Shown here piece after piece: positions 25,401-32,508 of a stretch of 35,507 nt of DNA. Source of the DNA: Mailhella sp. (lineage in GTDB: Bacteria; Desulfobacterota; Desulfovibrionia; Desulfovibrionales; Desulfovibrionaceae); NCBI GenBank assembly GCA_029258655.1, contig JARHYD010000111.1, forward strand, positions 1 through 35,507, read 5' to 3'. A program made the translations under genes and the position numbers. The stretch's first letter is position 1. Each line of letters begins with the position of its first letter. Under the pieces are notes generated by a model, which did no database searches, was not told the DNA's origin, and saw only the letters and a list, made by a program, of their open reading frames with translations.

Positions 25401-25631
25401 ATTCTAATGGACATTCAAATGCCAGTAATGAATGGATATGAGGCAACAAAAGCAATTAGAGAGTCAACACACCCAAATGCTAAAACTGTTCCTATTATTG
25501 CTATGACTGCAAATGCTTTTGCGGAAGATATTCATAAAAGTCTTAATTCTGGCATGAATGATCATATAGCAAAACCTATTAGTACAGAAAGTATTAAAAA
25601 TACATTAGAAAAATTAGGGATTATTTCATAA
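22497..25631 (+). CDS. Soluble hybrid sensor histidine kinase with PAS repeats
   Basis: 1044 residues with no transmembrane segment or signal peptide, so a cytoplasmic sensor. Residues 1-135 are unrecognised. PAS-like units follow at about 140-255, 262-386 (with a clear PAC motif, KNKDTNEYTWHQIAFSVALD), 395-520 and 530-650. HisKA has His675 in SMSHDIRTPMNAI. The ATPase domain has NNLLGNALKFT, DTGIGISKE and GTGLGLAIVK. A receiver domain ends the protein, with Asp972 in LMDIQMPVMNG and Lys in HIAKPIS. No Hpt domain is present, so phosphate must pass to a separate Hpt protein or be used internally. ATG is unusually close to AGGGGA. Genes around it give no hint of its signal. It stands alone behind a strong promoter. 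Confidence 0.88.
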   Translation: MENFKDEQYYIDLVVSFVDNFLKENMRKEAFALCNMPFSILSNNETTILHDFAEFNHYCNQVNIPTIGISTIQNEKVLFLDSHHASIYLEINIPVTNVLLECFFSLAEEKIHTIHYSFANTKIESFKVVSPKKELTSLESNDILVAALNQTGMIFWEYLPFYDQGTVDIINTSNQKQTFNNFTEMLIRFLNIAPSSQRDLINLHEAIIYGQAEASTNVKIINFDGEEEWRKIKYTVLQTENNFPVAIGTSENINELKQLEKRFSVATAQAGVSIWNYDLETRTLSLENNPEYNFFNETSFPNTPECFFEKKLVHDEDIENFRELFHRIGQGDSLVTGEIRFKNKDTNEYTWHQIAFSVALDSEGYPSSVIGTSINIDTQKKAEEQYIRELKLLEAEDSTTLLSFIYSFGEQKITRIKSKFATIKNSIKHISTLCGEIIKLCPRENHKKFIEETFNTEFFSELLLSSQDTHTMYITLKTNENESIWAKIELELMKNPTTFERYVKISVQDITREYVSDTYFKTITDQHFDSISRINYKTGKYIHYESEEIKKIIPKQALSDNFFADVDYAIKHFLLEEEREIYIKAIEIDNIINHCKNEEFYDIFYRIKRVNNSIRYKRSRFFMLDESTSTVCLGTADITEMHEIEKERSEMLRQSLLLAQQANKAKNAFLASMSHDIRTPMNAIIGMANLALEDRENQEQITESLSVIKSSSEHLLLLINDILEMSRLESGNLTLNKEPFSIITECANIANAFKGIVIQKHQEFIFKIENVRDEFIIGDTSCLKRILNNLLGNALKFTPKNGKIYFKLFQEETVKENQVSFRFEIQDTGIGISKELLPKIFEPFQREQSEAINNIEGTGLGLAIVKALIELQGGAIKIESEQGKGTLFIIHISYLKAQKKENISSVQSVKISDINLHNQKILLFEDHPVNTLIATKLLQKMGAEVISAQNGKIGVELFEKSHKDEYNFILMDIQMPVMNGYEATKAIRESTHPNAKTVPIIAMTANAFAEDIHKSLNSGMNDHIAKPISTESIKNTLEKLGIIS

Positions 25632-25665
25632 AAGAATAATGATTTAATATTTTTAAAAATACTAG

Positions 25666-25699
25666 ACAAAGCCTAACTCTTAGGCTAAATTCTCTTTGT
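25666..25699 (+). terminator. Hairpin behind the hybrid kinase
   Basis: GCCTAA (25671-25676) and TTAGGC (25680-25685) around CTC, with ACAAA/TTTGT as a second, open stem. No T run follows, so termination is uncertain. Confidence 0.4.
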
Positions 25700-25710
25700 G
25701 AAATTTATTG

Positions 25711-25716
25711 TATAAT
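25711..25716 (+). promoter_or_regulatory. Candidate -10 of gcvH
   Basis: A perfect TATAAT preceded by TTG stands 49 bases before the gcvH start. No good -35 lies at the usual distance. A small dyad GTGC-CTA-GCAC (25730-25740) lies near the expected transcript start. Confidence 0.4.
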
Positions 25717-25764
25717 AAAAATAAATTTAGTGCCTAGCACCTAATACATAAAAGGAGTTTCCAA

Positions 25765-26163
25765 ATGAAAACACTTGATCAAATCGTTTTGCCTGAAGAA
25801 TTACGTTACACAGATGAACACATCTGGATTAAAAAAGACGGCGATAGCCACCTTATCGGTATTAGTGACTTCGCTCAAGACCAATTAGGAGAAGTTGTAT
25901 TCGTTGAACTTCCTTCTGTTGGTGATAGCTTTAAAGCTACTATTCCTTTTGGTGAAGTAGAATCTATTAAATCTGTTAACAAACTTTTTACTCCAGTTAA
26001 TGCTGAAATTATTGAAGTTAACGAAGTATTAAACGATGCTCCAGCAACTTTAAATGAAAGTTGCTATGGTAAAGGCTGGATTGTTCGTGTGAAAGTTGAA
26101 AATGAAGCTGACATTGACGGTCTTTTAACTGCTCAAGCTTATCGTGATTTCTTAAATAAATAA
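25765..26163 (+). CDS. gcvH: Glycine cleavage system H protein
   Basis: A 132-residue lipoyl carrier that shuttles the aminomethyl group among the P, T and L proteins. The lipoylated residue is Lys69 in GEVESIKSVNKL. The fold markers are YTDEHIWIK at the start, GISDFAQDQLGEVVFVELP, and ESCYGKGWIVRVK. ATG follows AAAGGAG. The gene is monocistronic: hairpins flank it, and gcvT, gcvPA/PB, lpdA and lipoate genes are absent nearby. Codon choice (AAC, GAC, CTT, CGT) differs from most neighbours and suggests high expression. In organisms lacking a full cleavage system, GcvH can serve only in lipoate assembly, so its role here is open. Confidence 0.95.
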   Translation: MKTLDQIVLPEELRYTDEHIWIKKDGDSHLIGISDFAQDQLGEVVFVELPSVGDSFKATIPFGEVESIKSVNKLFTPVNAEIIEVNEVLNDAPATLNESCYGKGWIVRVKVENEADIDGLLTAQAYRDFLNK

Positions 26164-26182
26164 TTTTTGAGAAACAATATTT

Positions 26183-26208
26183 AGCCCTGTTTATTGCAGG
26201 GCTTTTTT
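26183..26208 (+). terminator. Intrinsic terminator of gcvH
   Basis: AGCCCTG (26183-26189) and CAGGGCT (26197-26203) around a 7-nt loop, followed by a T run. Canonical. Confidence 0.92.
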
Positions 26209-26302
26209 ATTGCCTTTTTTAGGGGGAATTGTTTTTCTAAATTTTCCTTAATTTGTAAAATTTTTGATAAGGTATAAATAAAAATTTTAGAATTAAGGTA
26301 TG

Positions 26303-26430
26303 TTTCTAAATTATTTATAATAAGTTAATTTCGTTCTTTAATAATGAAAATAAAATAATTGCAATGTAATAACGTTAGAAACTATTTATAGTTATTATAC
26401 AAAAATAAATAACTTTTTTATTTTTGTATA
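26303..26430 (+). repeat. AT-rich intergenic module U1, longest copy
   Basis: The first 19 bases TTTCTAAATTATTTATAAT are identical to 21932-21950. It then runs through TCTTTAATAATGAAAATAAA and GCAATGTAATAACGTTAGAA. It ends with AAAATAAATAACTTTTTTAT, which is also seen before repeat copy A (about 15389-15411). Confidence 0.6.
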
Positions 26431-26664
26431 TTGAGTTAGTTAGTTGCTCAAACGTAATATTTTTATGCCTTATTTTTTTGAAAGTAAGTTTTTTAACAAA
26501 AATGTCGTTTTATTTAATTTTTATTGTTTATTTAACATATATGATTAGTTTTATCTTTTTATGTAACAAAAAAGGTATATTGCATAATTTTCTTTTAGGT
26601 TGATAAAAATTTTTTATATAATTTCAAGTTATTAGGCTGATAGGGGTATAATGCATTTAATCCC

Positions 26665-26693
26665 TTGCAATAATGTGTTTTTTTTGATATAAA
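26665..26693 (+). promoter_or_regulatory. Promoter of the TRAP operon
   Basis: TTGCAA (26665-26670), exactly 17 bp, and TATAAA (26688-26693). Transcription would start near 26700 and leave a leader of about 50 nt. Confidence 0.6.
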
Positions 26694-26698
26694 CAAAT

Positions 26699-26717
26699 TT
26701 GTAATTTGAATTTACAA
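26699..26717. promoter_or_regulatory. Dyad overlapping the TRAP transcription start
   Basis: TTGTAA (26699-26704) and TTACAA (26712-26717) are separated by 7 bp, at the predicted +1. A repressor bound there would block the promoter. No regulator gene is adjacent. Confidence 0.4.
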
Positions 26718-26752
26718 TACTGTAATAACCTTTTATTTTTTGGGAGAAAACA

Positions 26753-27736
26753 ATGCATAAATTATTTAGCCGTGTTGCTCTTACAATGTTAGGTCTTGGA
26801 ATGGCTATTATGCCTATGAATGTAGCATCTGCTAAAACGACATTTATAACCATAGGAACTGGTGGTATTACAGGTGTTTACTACCCTACTGGTGGTGCTA
26901 TTGCAAAAATTATTAACGAACGTTTTGATCAACTTCAAATAAAAGCAACAGCAGAAGCAACTGGTGCTTCTATTTTCAATATTAATGCTGTTCATAGTGG
27001 TGACCTTGATTTTGGTATTGCACAAGCTGATAGTCAATATCTTGCGTATAATGGTCAAGGAGAATGGAAAGATAAGCCTGTAAAAGATCTTCGTGCTGTA
27101 TTTTCTTTAGCTCCAGAAATGATTACTTTTGTTGTTGCAGAAGATAGTAATATTAAAAAATTGGAAGATGTAAAGGGTAAGATTATTAATATTGGTAATC
27201 CTGGTTCTGGTAATCGTCAAAATGCTGTGGATATTTTTAATGCAATGGGTATTAATTACCAAAAAGATTTTAAAGCAGAAAGTTTAAAAGCAGCAGACGC
27301 ACCAAGAATGCTCCAAGATGGACGTATTGATGGCTTTTTCTATACAGTAGGACATCCAAACGGAAATATTAAAGAAGCAACTGCAGGTATGAGAAAAACA
27401 CGCATTGTTGCAATTCCAGAAATTAAAAAACTTTTTGAAGAGTTTCCATACTATTCTTTAGATACTATTGACATGAGTGCTTACCCAGAAGCTACTAATG
27501 CAAGCGATGGTAAAGTTACAACTGTTGGTATGAAAGCTACTTTTATTACTTCTGCTAATGTTCCAGATGAAGTTGTATATAATATTACAAAAGCAATTTT
27601 TGAAAATATTGATGAACTCCGTACCTTGCACCCTGCATTAAGTAACCTTACTAAAGAAGGTATGATTCAAGGTTTAACTGCTCCTCTTCATCCAGGTGCA
27701 GAAAAATATTATAAAGAAGTTGGGTTAATTAAATAA
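26753..27736 (+). CDS. TAXI-family TRAP transporter solute-binding protein
   Basis: A 327-residue periplasmic binding protein. Residues 1-27 are a signal peptide ending VASA. The mature start FITIGTGGITGVYYPTGGAIA is the hallmark of the TAXI (TRAP-associated extracytoplasmic immunogenic) family. GDLDFGIAQADSQYLAYNG and NIGNPGSGNRQNAVDIF line the expected pocket. TAXI proteins bind small organic acids or amino acids such as glutamate; this ligand is unknown. ATG follows GGGAG. A terminator-like hairpin separates it from the permease, which should give more binding protein than permease. Confidence 0.93.
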   Translation: MHKLFSRVALTMLGLGMAIMPMNVASAKTTFITIGTGGITGVYYPTGGAIAKIINERFDQLQIKATAEATGASIFNINAVHSGDLDFGIAQADSQYLAYNGQGEWKDKPVKDLRAVFSLAPEMITFVVAEDSNIKKLEDVKGKIINIGNPGSGNRQNAVDIFNAMGINYQKDFKAESLKAADAPRMLQDGRIDGFFYTVGHPNGNIKEATAGMRKTRIVAIPEIKKLFEEFPYYSLDTIDMSAYPEATNASDGKVTTVGMKATFITSANVPDEVVYNITKAIFENIDELRTLHPALSNLTKEGMIQGLTAPLHPGAEKYYKEVGLIK

Positions 27737-27748
27737 ATTTCTCAAGTT

Positions 27749-27772
27749 AAGGGGGAATTTCCCCCTTTTTTT
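27749..27772 (+). terminator. Hairpin between binding protein and permease genes
   Basis: AAGGGGGA and TCCCCCTT pair around a short ATT-type loop, with a T run. It is probably a partial terminator that sets the ratio of binding protein to permease mRNA. Confidence 0.75.
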
Positions 27773-27813
27773 GTTTATAAACCAACAAAATTTGTTTTTT
27801 ATAAGGCTAACAC

Positions 27814-29919
27814 ATGAAAAAAAGAAAAGAATCAGAATTTCAGCCTAATTCTTATCGGGAAGAAATGCTTAAAGGTGAGCATGGGTTAAGGGGTGAAGGT
27901 TCAGGATTTACAGAAAATTTAACCATTATTATTGGTCTTTCTTGGGCATTATTTCAAATAGCCTCTGCGGGATTTCTTTTAATTGACTCCATTTTTGTCA
28001 GAGCAATACATTTAACTTTTGCTATTAGTTTAGTGTATCTTAATATTCCTATGCTAAAACGTGGTAAAAATGGTGATTGGGATAAAAGAATACTTCTTGC
28101 CATGAACCGAGTAACTATTATTGATTATATTTTTGCCATATTTGCTGCATTTTCAGCTCTTTATATTGTTATTGATTATATGGGAATCGCTACTCGTGCT
28201 GGTATGCCTGTTACCCGTGATATTATTTTTGGTTTTATGCTTCTTGTTCTTTTACTTGAAGCAACAAGACGTGTTATAGGCCCAGCTCTTCCTATTATTG
28301 CAATAGTTTTTATTGCGTATGTTTTTTCAGGTCCATATTTACCTGATTTTCTAGCATTTAAAGGTGCTAGTGTTAGCCGCTTTATTTCTCAAATGACAAT
28401 GGATTCCGAAGGGATTTATGGTGTTCCTTTGCAAGTTTCTGCTACTGTTGTTTTCCTTTTTGTTCTTTTTGGAACTATGCTTGAGAGAATTGGTGGTGGG
28501 CAATTTTTTATTCGATTGGCAATAGCAGGATTAGGACGTTTTAGAGGTGGTGCTGCAAAAGCTGCTGTATTAGGCAGTGCTTTAACTGGTATGATTTCTG
28601 GTTCAAGTATTGCTAACGTTGTAACAACAGGTACTTTTACTATTCCTCTTATGAAAAAAATGGGGTATCCTGCTGCAAAAGCTGCGGCTATTGAAGTTGC
28701 AGCCTCAACAAATGGACAATTAGCACCTCCTGTTATGGGGGCAGCTGCTTTTATTATTGCCGAATATGTTAATGTTCCTTATATTGAAGTAGCAAAAGCT
28801 GCTGCTATTCCTGCTTTTGCGTCTTATTTTGCTTTATTATGGATTACCCATGTAGAGGCGTGCAAACTTGGAATGCAAGGTTTACCAAAATCAGCATTGC
28901 CAGATGTTAAAGATACACTTAAAGAAGGCTGGGCTTTTCTTATTCCTATTGGAATGCTTTTATACGAACTTATTTTTATGCAACATTCTGCTGAAATGAG
29001 TGTATTCCGTGCTATTATGGTACTTAGTGTGATGATGATTGGTACACACGTTATCCGTGCTAGATTAAGTGGGGAAACATTTTGGTTTGGCTTAAAAATT
29101 GGCATAAAAGAATGGTTGTTATCTCTTTCTGCTGGTGCAACGAATATGGCAGGGGTTGCACTTGCAACAGCGTGTGCAGGTATAATTGTTGGTTGTATTT
29201 CTTTAGGACTTGGACAACAAATAACTACTTTTGTTGAAGTTCTTTCTATGGGTAATATTCTTCTTTTACTTGCAATTACAGCTATTGCTAGCCTTTTGCT
29301 TGGTATGGGATTGCCTACAACTGCAAACTATATTATTATGGCGTCTTTGACTGCACCAATTTTAGTACGTCTTGCTGCTAATGTGGATATACATGGAATG
29401 GATCTTGCCGTACCATTGCTTGCTGCTCACCTTTATTGTTTTTATTTTGGTATTTTAGCAGATGATACTCCACCTGTTGGTTTAGCTGCCTATGCAGGTG
29501 CTGCTATTGCAGATACTTCGCCTATTGCCACAGGGGTACAAGGTTTTTGGTATGATATTAGAACAGCTATCTTGCCTTTAATGTTTTTCTTTAACCATGA
29601 TATTATTTTGTGGAATGTTCATTCATTCCCTATGGCAATATTTATTTTTGCTATGACAATTTTAGGTTGTGTTTGCTTTGCTTCTTGGACACAAGGCTGG
29701 TTTGTTAATACTAATAATACACTTGAAAATGCTTTGTTAGCACTTTGCACCTTGCTTTTCCTTAATCCATTTTTAATTATGGGATTTGTTCTTCCTTATG
29801 AATATAGATATGTAGGAGTCTTTATTGCTATGGGTATTATGGCTCTTATTTATTTTATGCAAAAAGCAAGACCTAATAAAGTAAAACCTCTAAAAATGCC
29901 AAAATTTGGCAATATATAA
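27814..29919 (+). CDS. Fused TRAP transporter permease (DctQM-type)
   Basis: A 701-residue membrane protein joining the small (4-helix) and large (12-helix or more) TRAP permease subunits, as is usual in TAXI systems. The N-terminal 45 residues are cytoplasmic. The first helices begin near IIIGLSWALFQIASAGFLL. The large-subunit signature regions are seen (GSALTGMISGSSIANVVTTG, AASTNGQLAPPVMGAAAFI, LLLGMGLPTTANYIIMASL, ADDTPPVGLAAYAGAAI). Uptake is driven by Na+ or H+ gradients. Extra helices at the end form the C-terminal region seen in this subfamily. It is 77 bp after the binding protein gene and 10 bp before the next gene. Confidence 0.95.
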   Translation: MKKRKESEFQPNSYREEMLKGEHGLRGEGSGFTENLTIIIGLSWALFQIASAGFLLIDSIFVRAIHLTFAISLVYLNIPMLKRGKNGDWDKRILLAMNRVTIIDYIFAIFAAFSALYIVIDYMGIATRAGMPVTRDIIFGFMLLVLLLEATRRVIGPALPIIAIVFIAYVFSGPYLPDFLAFKGASVSRFISQMTMDSEGIYGVPLQVSATVVFLFVLFGTMLERIGGGQFFIRLAIAGLGRFRGGAAKAAVLGSALTGMISGSSIANVVTTGTFTIPLMKKMGYPAAKAAAIEVAASTNGQLAPPVMGAAAFIIAEYVNVPYIEVAKAAAIPAFASYFALLWITHVEACKLGMQGLPKSALPDVKDTLKEGWAFLIPIGMLLYELIFMQHSAEMSVFRAIMVLSVMMIGTHVIRARLSGETFWFGLKIGIKEWLLSLSAGATNMAGVALATACAGIIVGCISLGLGQQITTFVEVLSMGNILLLLAITAIASLLLGMGLPTTANYIIMASLTAPILVRLAANVDIHGMDLAVPLLAAHLYCFYFGILADDTPPVGLAAYAGAAIADTSPIATGVQGFWYDIRTAILPLMFFFNHDIILWNVHSFPMAIFIFAMTILGCVCFASWTQGWFVNTNNTLENALLALCTLLFLNPFLIMGFVLPYEYRYVGVFIAMGIMALIYFMQKARPNKVKPLKMPKFGNI

Positions 29920-29929
29920 GGAGGTAAAA

Positions 29930-30424
29930 ATGTTTAAAAAGAAAATTCATAAAAACTCGATTCCAAAGTTTAATCAAGGTGTAACCCCTCTTTTACGTAA
30001 AAGAAGAATAAAAAAACATGATCGCGAACCTGTTTTAGTATGCTCTAAATGTAAAACGGTTTTCCCTGAATTTTTAGCTCGTTGCCCAGAATGTGGAAGC
30101 CGTGATTGGCAAGGATTATCAGAGGTAAACCCTTATAACCATTTACCTTTAGAACAATTTTTAAAGCTTTGTGGGCATATTCTTTGGCTTGGTGGTTGTA
30201 TTGCTGCAATTTTCCTTTTATGGCAAACAACAACTGATGATTCATCATACAATGATTTGCTTATTCTTTCCGCCATCTTGGTGGCATCATTAGGCGTTTT
30301 TACTTCTGTTGCTTATTTTGGATTAAGTGAAATAACTAGACGTGTAGAACGCATACAAAAACGCCTAAGAGCTTTTCACGAAAATTATCGTATTCATCAA
30401 AGAAAAACACTTAATAAACGCTAA
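29930..30424 (+). CDS. Small zinc-ribbon membrane protein, function unknown
   Basis: A 164-residue protein. A basic start is followed by a zinc ribbon (CSKCKTVFPEFLARCPECGS, residues about 33-52), then two transmembrane helices (about 77-97 and 106-130), and a basic, helical tail (RRVERIQKRLRAFHENYR). The frame opens at TTG 29906, but ATG 29930 has a perfect AAGGAGG, so I start there. It is 10 bp after the TRAP permease and so is cotranscribed with it. I recognise no named family. It could be a partner, chaperone or regulator of the transporter, or simply a passenger. A terminator follows. Confidence 0.8.
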   Translation: MFKKKIHKNSIPKFNQGVTPLLRKRRIKKHDREPVLVCSKCKTVFPEFLARCPECGSRDWQGLSEVNPYNHLPLEQFLKLCGHILWLGGCIAAIFLLWQTTTDDSSYNDLLILSAILVASLGVFTSVAYFGLSEITRRVERIQKRLRAFHENYRIHQRKTLNKR

Positions 30425-30493
30425 AAAAGGTTTTTCAATATGATTTGTTAGTAATTAGTATTGAATTTTTAATCTAAATATACCATTAAATAC

Positions 30494-30520
30494 AAAGAGG
30501 GAAATTTTCCCTCTTTTTTT
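30494..30520. terminator. Terminator between convergent units
   Basis: AAAGAGGGAAA and TTTCCCTCTTT form an 11-bp stem followed by a T run on the plus strand. The minus-strand gene ends 24 bp away, and its transcript would also cross this hairpin. Confidence 0.82.
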
Positions 30521-30543
30521 GTGTAGTTATATCACAATTTATT

Positions 30544-32499
30544 TTAATAATTATCTTTAATTGAGTTATTTTTTATATCAAGAAAAATTTGTTGATAGAG
30601 TGGAGCAAGTAAATTTACTCCTTCCATACTGAGATGATCATCATCGTAATATAAGGCATGATTATTTTTTACTACTATATAGTGTGTGTTATTAGTATTA
30701 GTAAAATATGGTCGTGGATCTATTATATGAACATTTGCGTATTTCTTTTTTATTGTATAATAAATTTTAAAGGTTGTTTTAGTTCTTTTATTATAATCTT
30801 GAATACTTTCTCCAAGTTTATTATTAATTTCATCATCAGAATAATTAAGTATTGTATTCATTTTATAGGCATAATGAGGAATAGATTTATAAGGTTCTGG
30901 AAGAGGTAGTTGAATAAAAATATCTTTTACACCATTTTGTTTTGCTTCAAGAATAATTTCTTCTAAGGATTTAGAAATAGCATTTTCTATATTTAATGTA
31001 GGATATAAACTATGTTTTAATTGATTATTAAATGTCGTTTTTTCATAAAAAAAACCTAATTTTGAGGGAAGTCGATATGTAAGAAAAATAGCATTGATAG
31101 TTTGTGTTTTGTATATCTTATCAATTTTATCCCATAAGTTATTTATTTGTTTTAAATCTTTTGAGTTTGAAGAAAGGTTTTTTAATTGAGATAGGAAGAA
31201 AGCAATACTAATTGAGTTTTTTTGTGATAAATTTTGCATTAAAAAATATTGTGCTCTTGCATGGCTATCTCCTAAAAATAAGAGATTAATTTGATTGTTA
31301 CGATAGAGAGTGATATTTTCTTCTGTATTTTTGTGATAATGAACAGAATATGAAAATGGATAAGTAGAAGAATTTAATGGACTAGAAATTGTATCTGTTA
31401 AAATAAATAATAATGCAAAGCTAATAATTGTTATTGGCCATAAAATACGGCGAATTTTAAAAAGTGGATTTAATCGAAATGGTCTTTCAATAAAATACCA
31501 AGATATTATTGCAAAAATAAAGGAAAGAAAAATTAATGAAAATAAAAATAAATAATTAGGTTTAGGTAATAATCCAAAGAAAAAAACAAGAATAGGCCAA
31601 TGCCATAAATAAAAAGAATACGAAATAACCCCTATGAAAATAAGAAGTTTATTATTTAAGATGTAGTAACATAGTGATTTTCTATATATATATATATAAT
31701 TAGTACAGCCAGCAATATAAAGAAAAGCTCCTACACAAGGAAATAATGCCCAAAAACCTGGAAAAGAATTTTCACCAAAAAAGATAATAGAATAAGCTAT
31801 AAGGAATAATCCTATTAAAATACAAAAAGATTTACCTTTTTGCGTTTTGGGTGTCCATTTTGTGTATGCTAGTAATGACCCCATAAGTAGTTCCCATGCA
31901 CGTGTGGGAAGCATATAAAAAGTAAATTTTTGATCAAATTGTATACAAATTACAGAAGCAACGAAACTTAATAATGTTAGAGAATAAAGAATGTATAGTG
32001 TATTAATTGAATGTTTATATTTATAAAAAAGAATAAGTAAACTTGGAATAATAAAATAAAATTGTTCTTCAACAGCTAGAGACCAAGTATGAAGCATAGG
32101 GATTAAGTTTACATCTTGATCAAAATAGCCTGTATGTAAATAAAAATGAAAATTTGAAAAAGCAAATAATGCTCTTTTTGTTGCTCGTCTAAGAGCATAG
32201 ATTTCTATATTATCAATAGCAAAATAAGAAAAAATAAGGAATACAAGGAAAAACATAACAAAAAGAGCAGGTAGAATACGACGTATTCGATTTTCATAAA
32301 ATTCTAAAAAACTAAAAGTGTTATTTTCTAATTTTCTTTTAATGATACTTGTAATTAAATATCCAGAAATAACAAAGAAAATACTTACTCCTACATAACC
32401 GCCTTGAAAATAAGGAATTTGGGCATGATAAAAGACCACAGCTAAAACAGCAATGGCACGGAGTACATCTATATCTGGTCTATATTCTTTTGCTTGCAT
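30544..32499 (-). CDS. Acyltransferase-3/SGNH fusion protein, paralogue 1
   Basis: A 651-residue membrane O-acyltransferase of the OafA/YrhL type. Residues 1-345 are the ten-helix acyltransferase-3 domain, with RPDIDVLRAIAVLAVVFYH (catalytic His in helix 1), FFVISGYLITS and RIRRILPAL. The C-terminal half is an SGNH esterase-like domain: FLGDSHARAQ with the nucleophile Ser near residue 409 and YDDDHLSMEG holding the Asp/His pair. Such fusions acetylate O-antigen, peptidoglycan or other surface glycans. It starts 9 bp after the next gene, so it is third in a tandem operon. GC is very low and the middle (AT-rich helices) differs much from paralogue 2. Confidence 0.9.
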   Translation of the reverse strand: MQAKEYRPDIDVLRAIAVLAVVFYHAQIPYFQGGYVGVSIFFVISGYLITSIIKRKLENNTFSFLEFYENRIRRILPALFVMFFLVFLIFSYFAIDNIEIYALRRATKRALFAFSNFHFYLHTGYFDQDVNLIPMLHTWSLAVEEQFYFIIPSLLILFYKYKHSINTLYILYSLTLLSFVASVICIQFDQKFTFYMLPTRAWELLMGSLLAYTKWTPKTQKGKSFCILIGLFLIAYSIIFFGENSFPGFWALFPCVGAFLYIAGCTNYIYIYRKSLCYYILNNKLLIFIGVISYSFYLWHWPILVFFFGLLPKPNYLFLFSLIFLSFIFAIISWYFIERPFRLNPLFKIRRILWPITIISFALLFILTDTISSPLNSSTYPFSYSVHYHKNTEENITLYRNNQINLLFLGDSHARAQYFLMQNLSQKNSISIAFFLSQLKNLSSNSKDLKQINNLWDKIDKIYKTQTINAIFLTYRLPSKLGFFYEKTTFNNQLKHSLYPTLNIENAISKSLEEIILEAKQNGVKDIFIQLPLPEPYKSIPHYAYKMNTILNYSDDEINNKLGESIQDYNKRTKTTFKIYYTIKKKYANVHIIDPRPYFTNTNNTHYIVVKNNHALYYDDDHLSMEGVNLLAPLYQQIFLDIKNNSIKDNY

Positions 32500-32508
32500 T
32501 TTTTTCCT

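Larger units (their letters stand above)
26164..26752. other. 589-bp gcvH-TRAP spacer
   Basis: No gene. It contains the gcvH terminator, an AT-rich U1 repeat copy (26303-26430), an unassigned AT-rich stretch (26431-26660), and the promoter and possible operator of the transporter operon (26665-26717). Confidence 0.75.

Noticed and set aside
25632-25764. Glycine riboswitch before gcvH
   Set aside because: The spacer is too short and AT-rich for one, and it lacks the conserved GGAGAG core.
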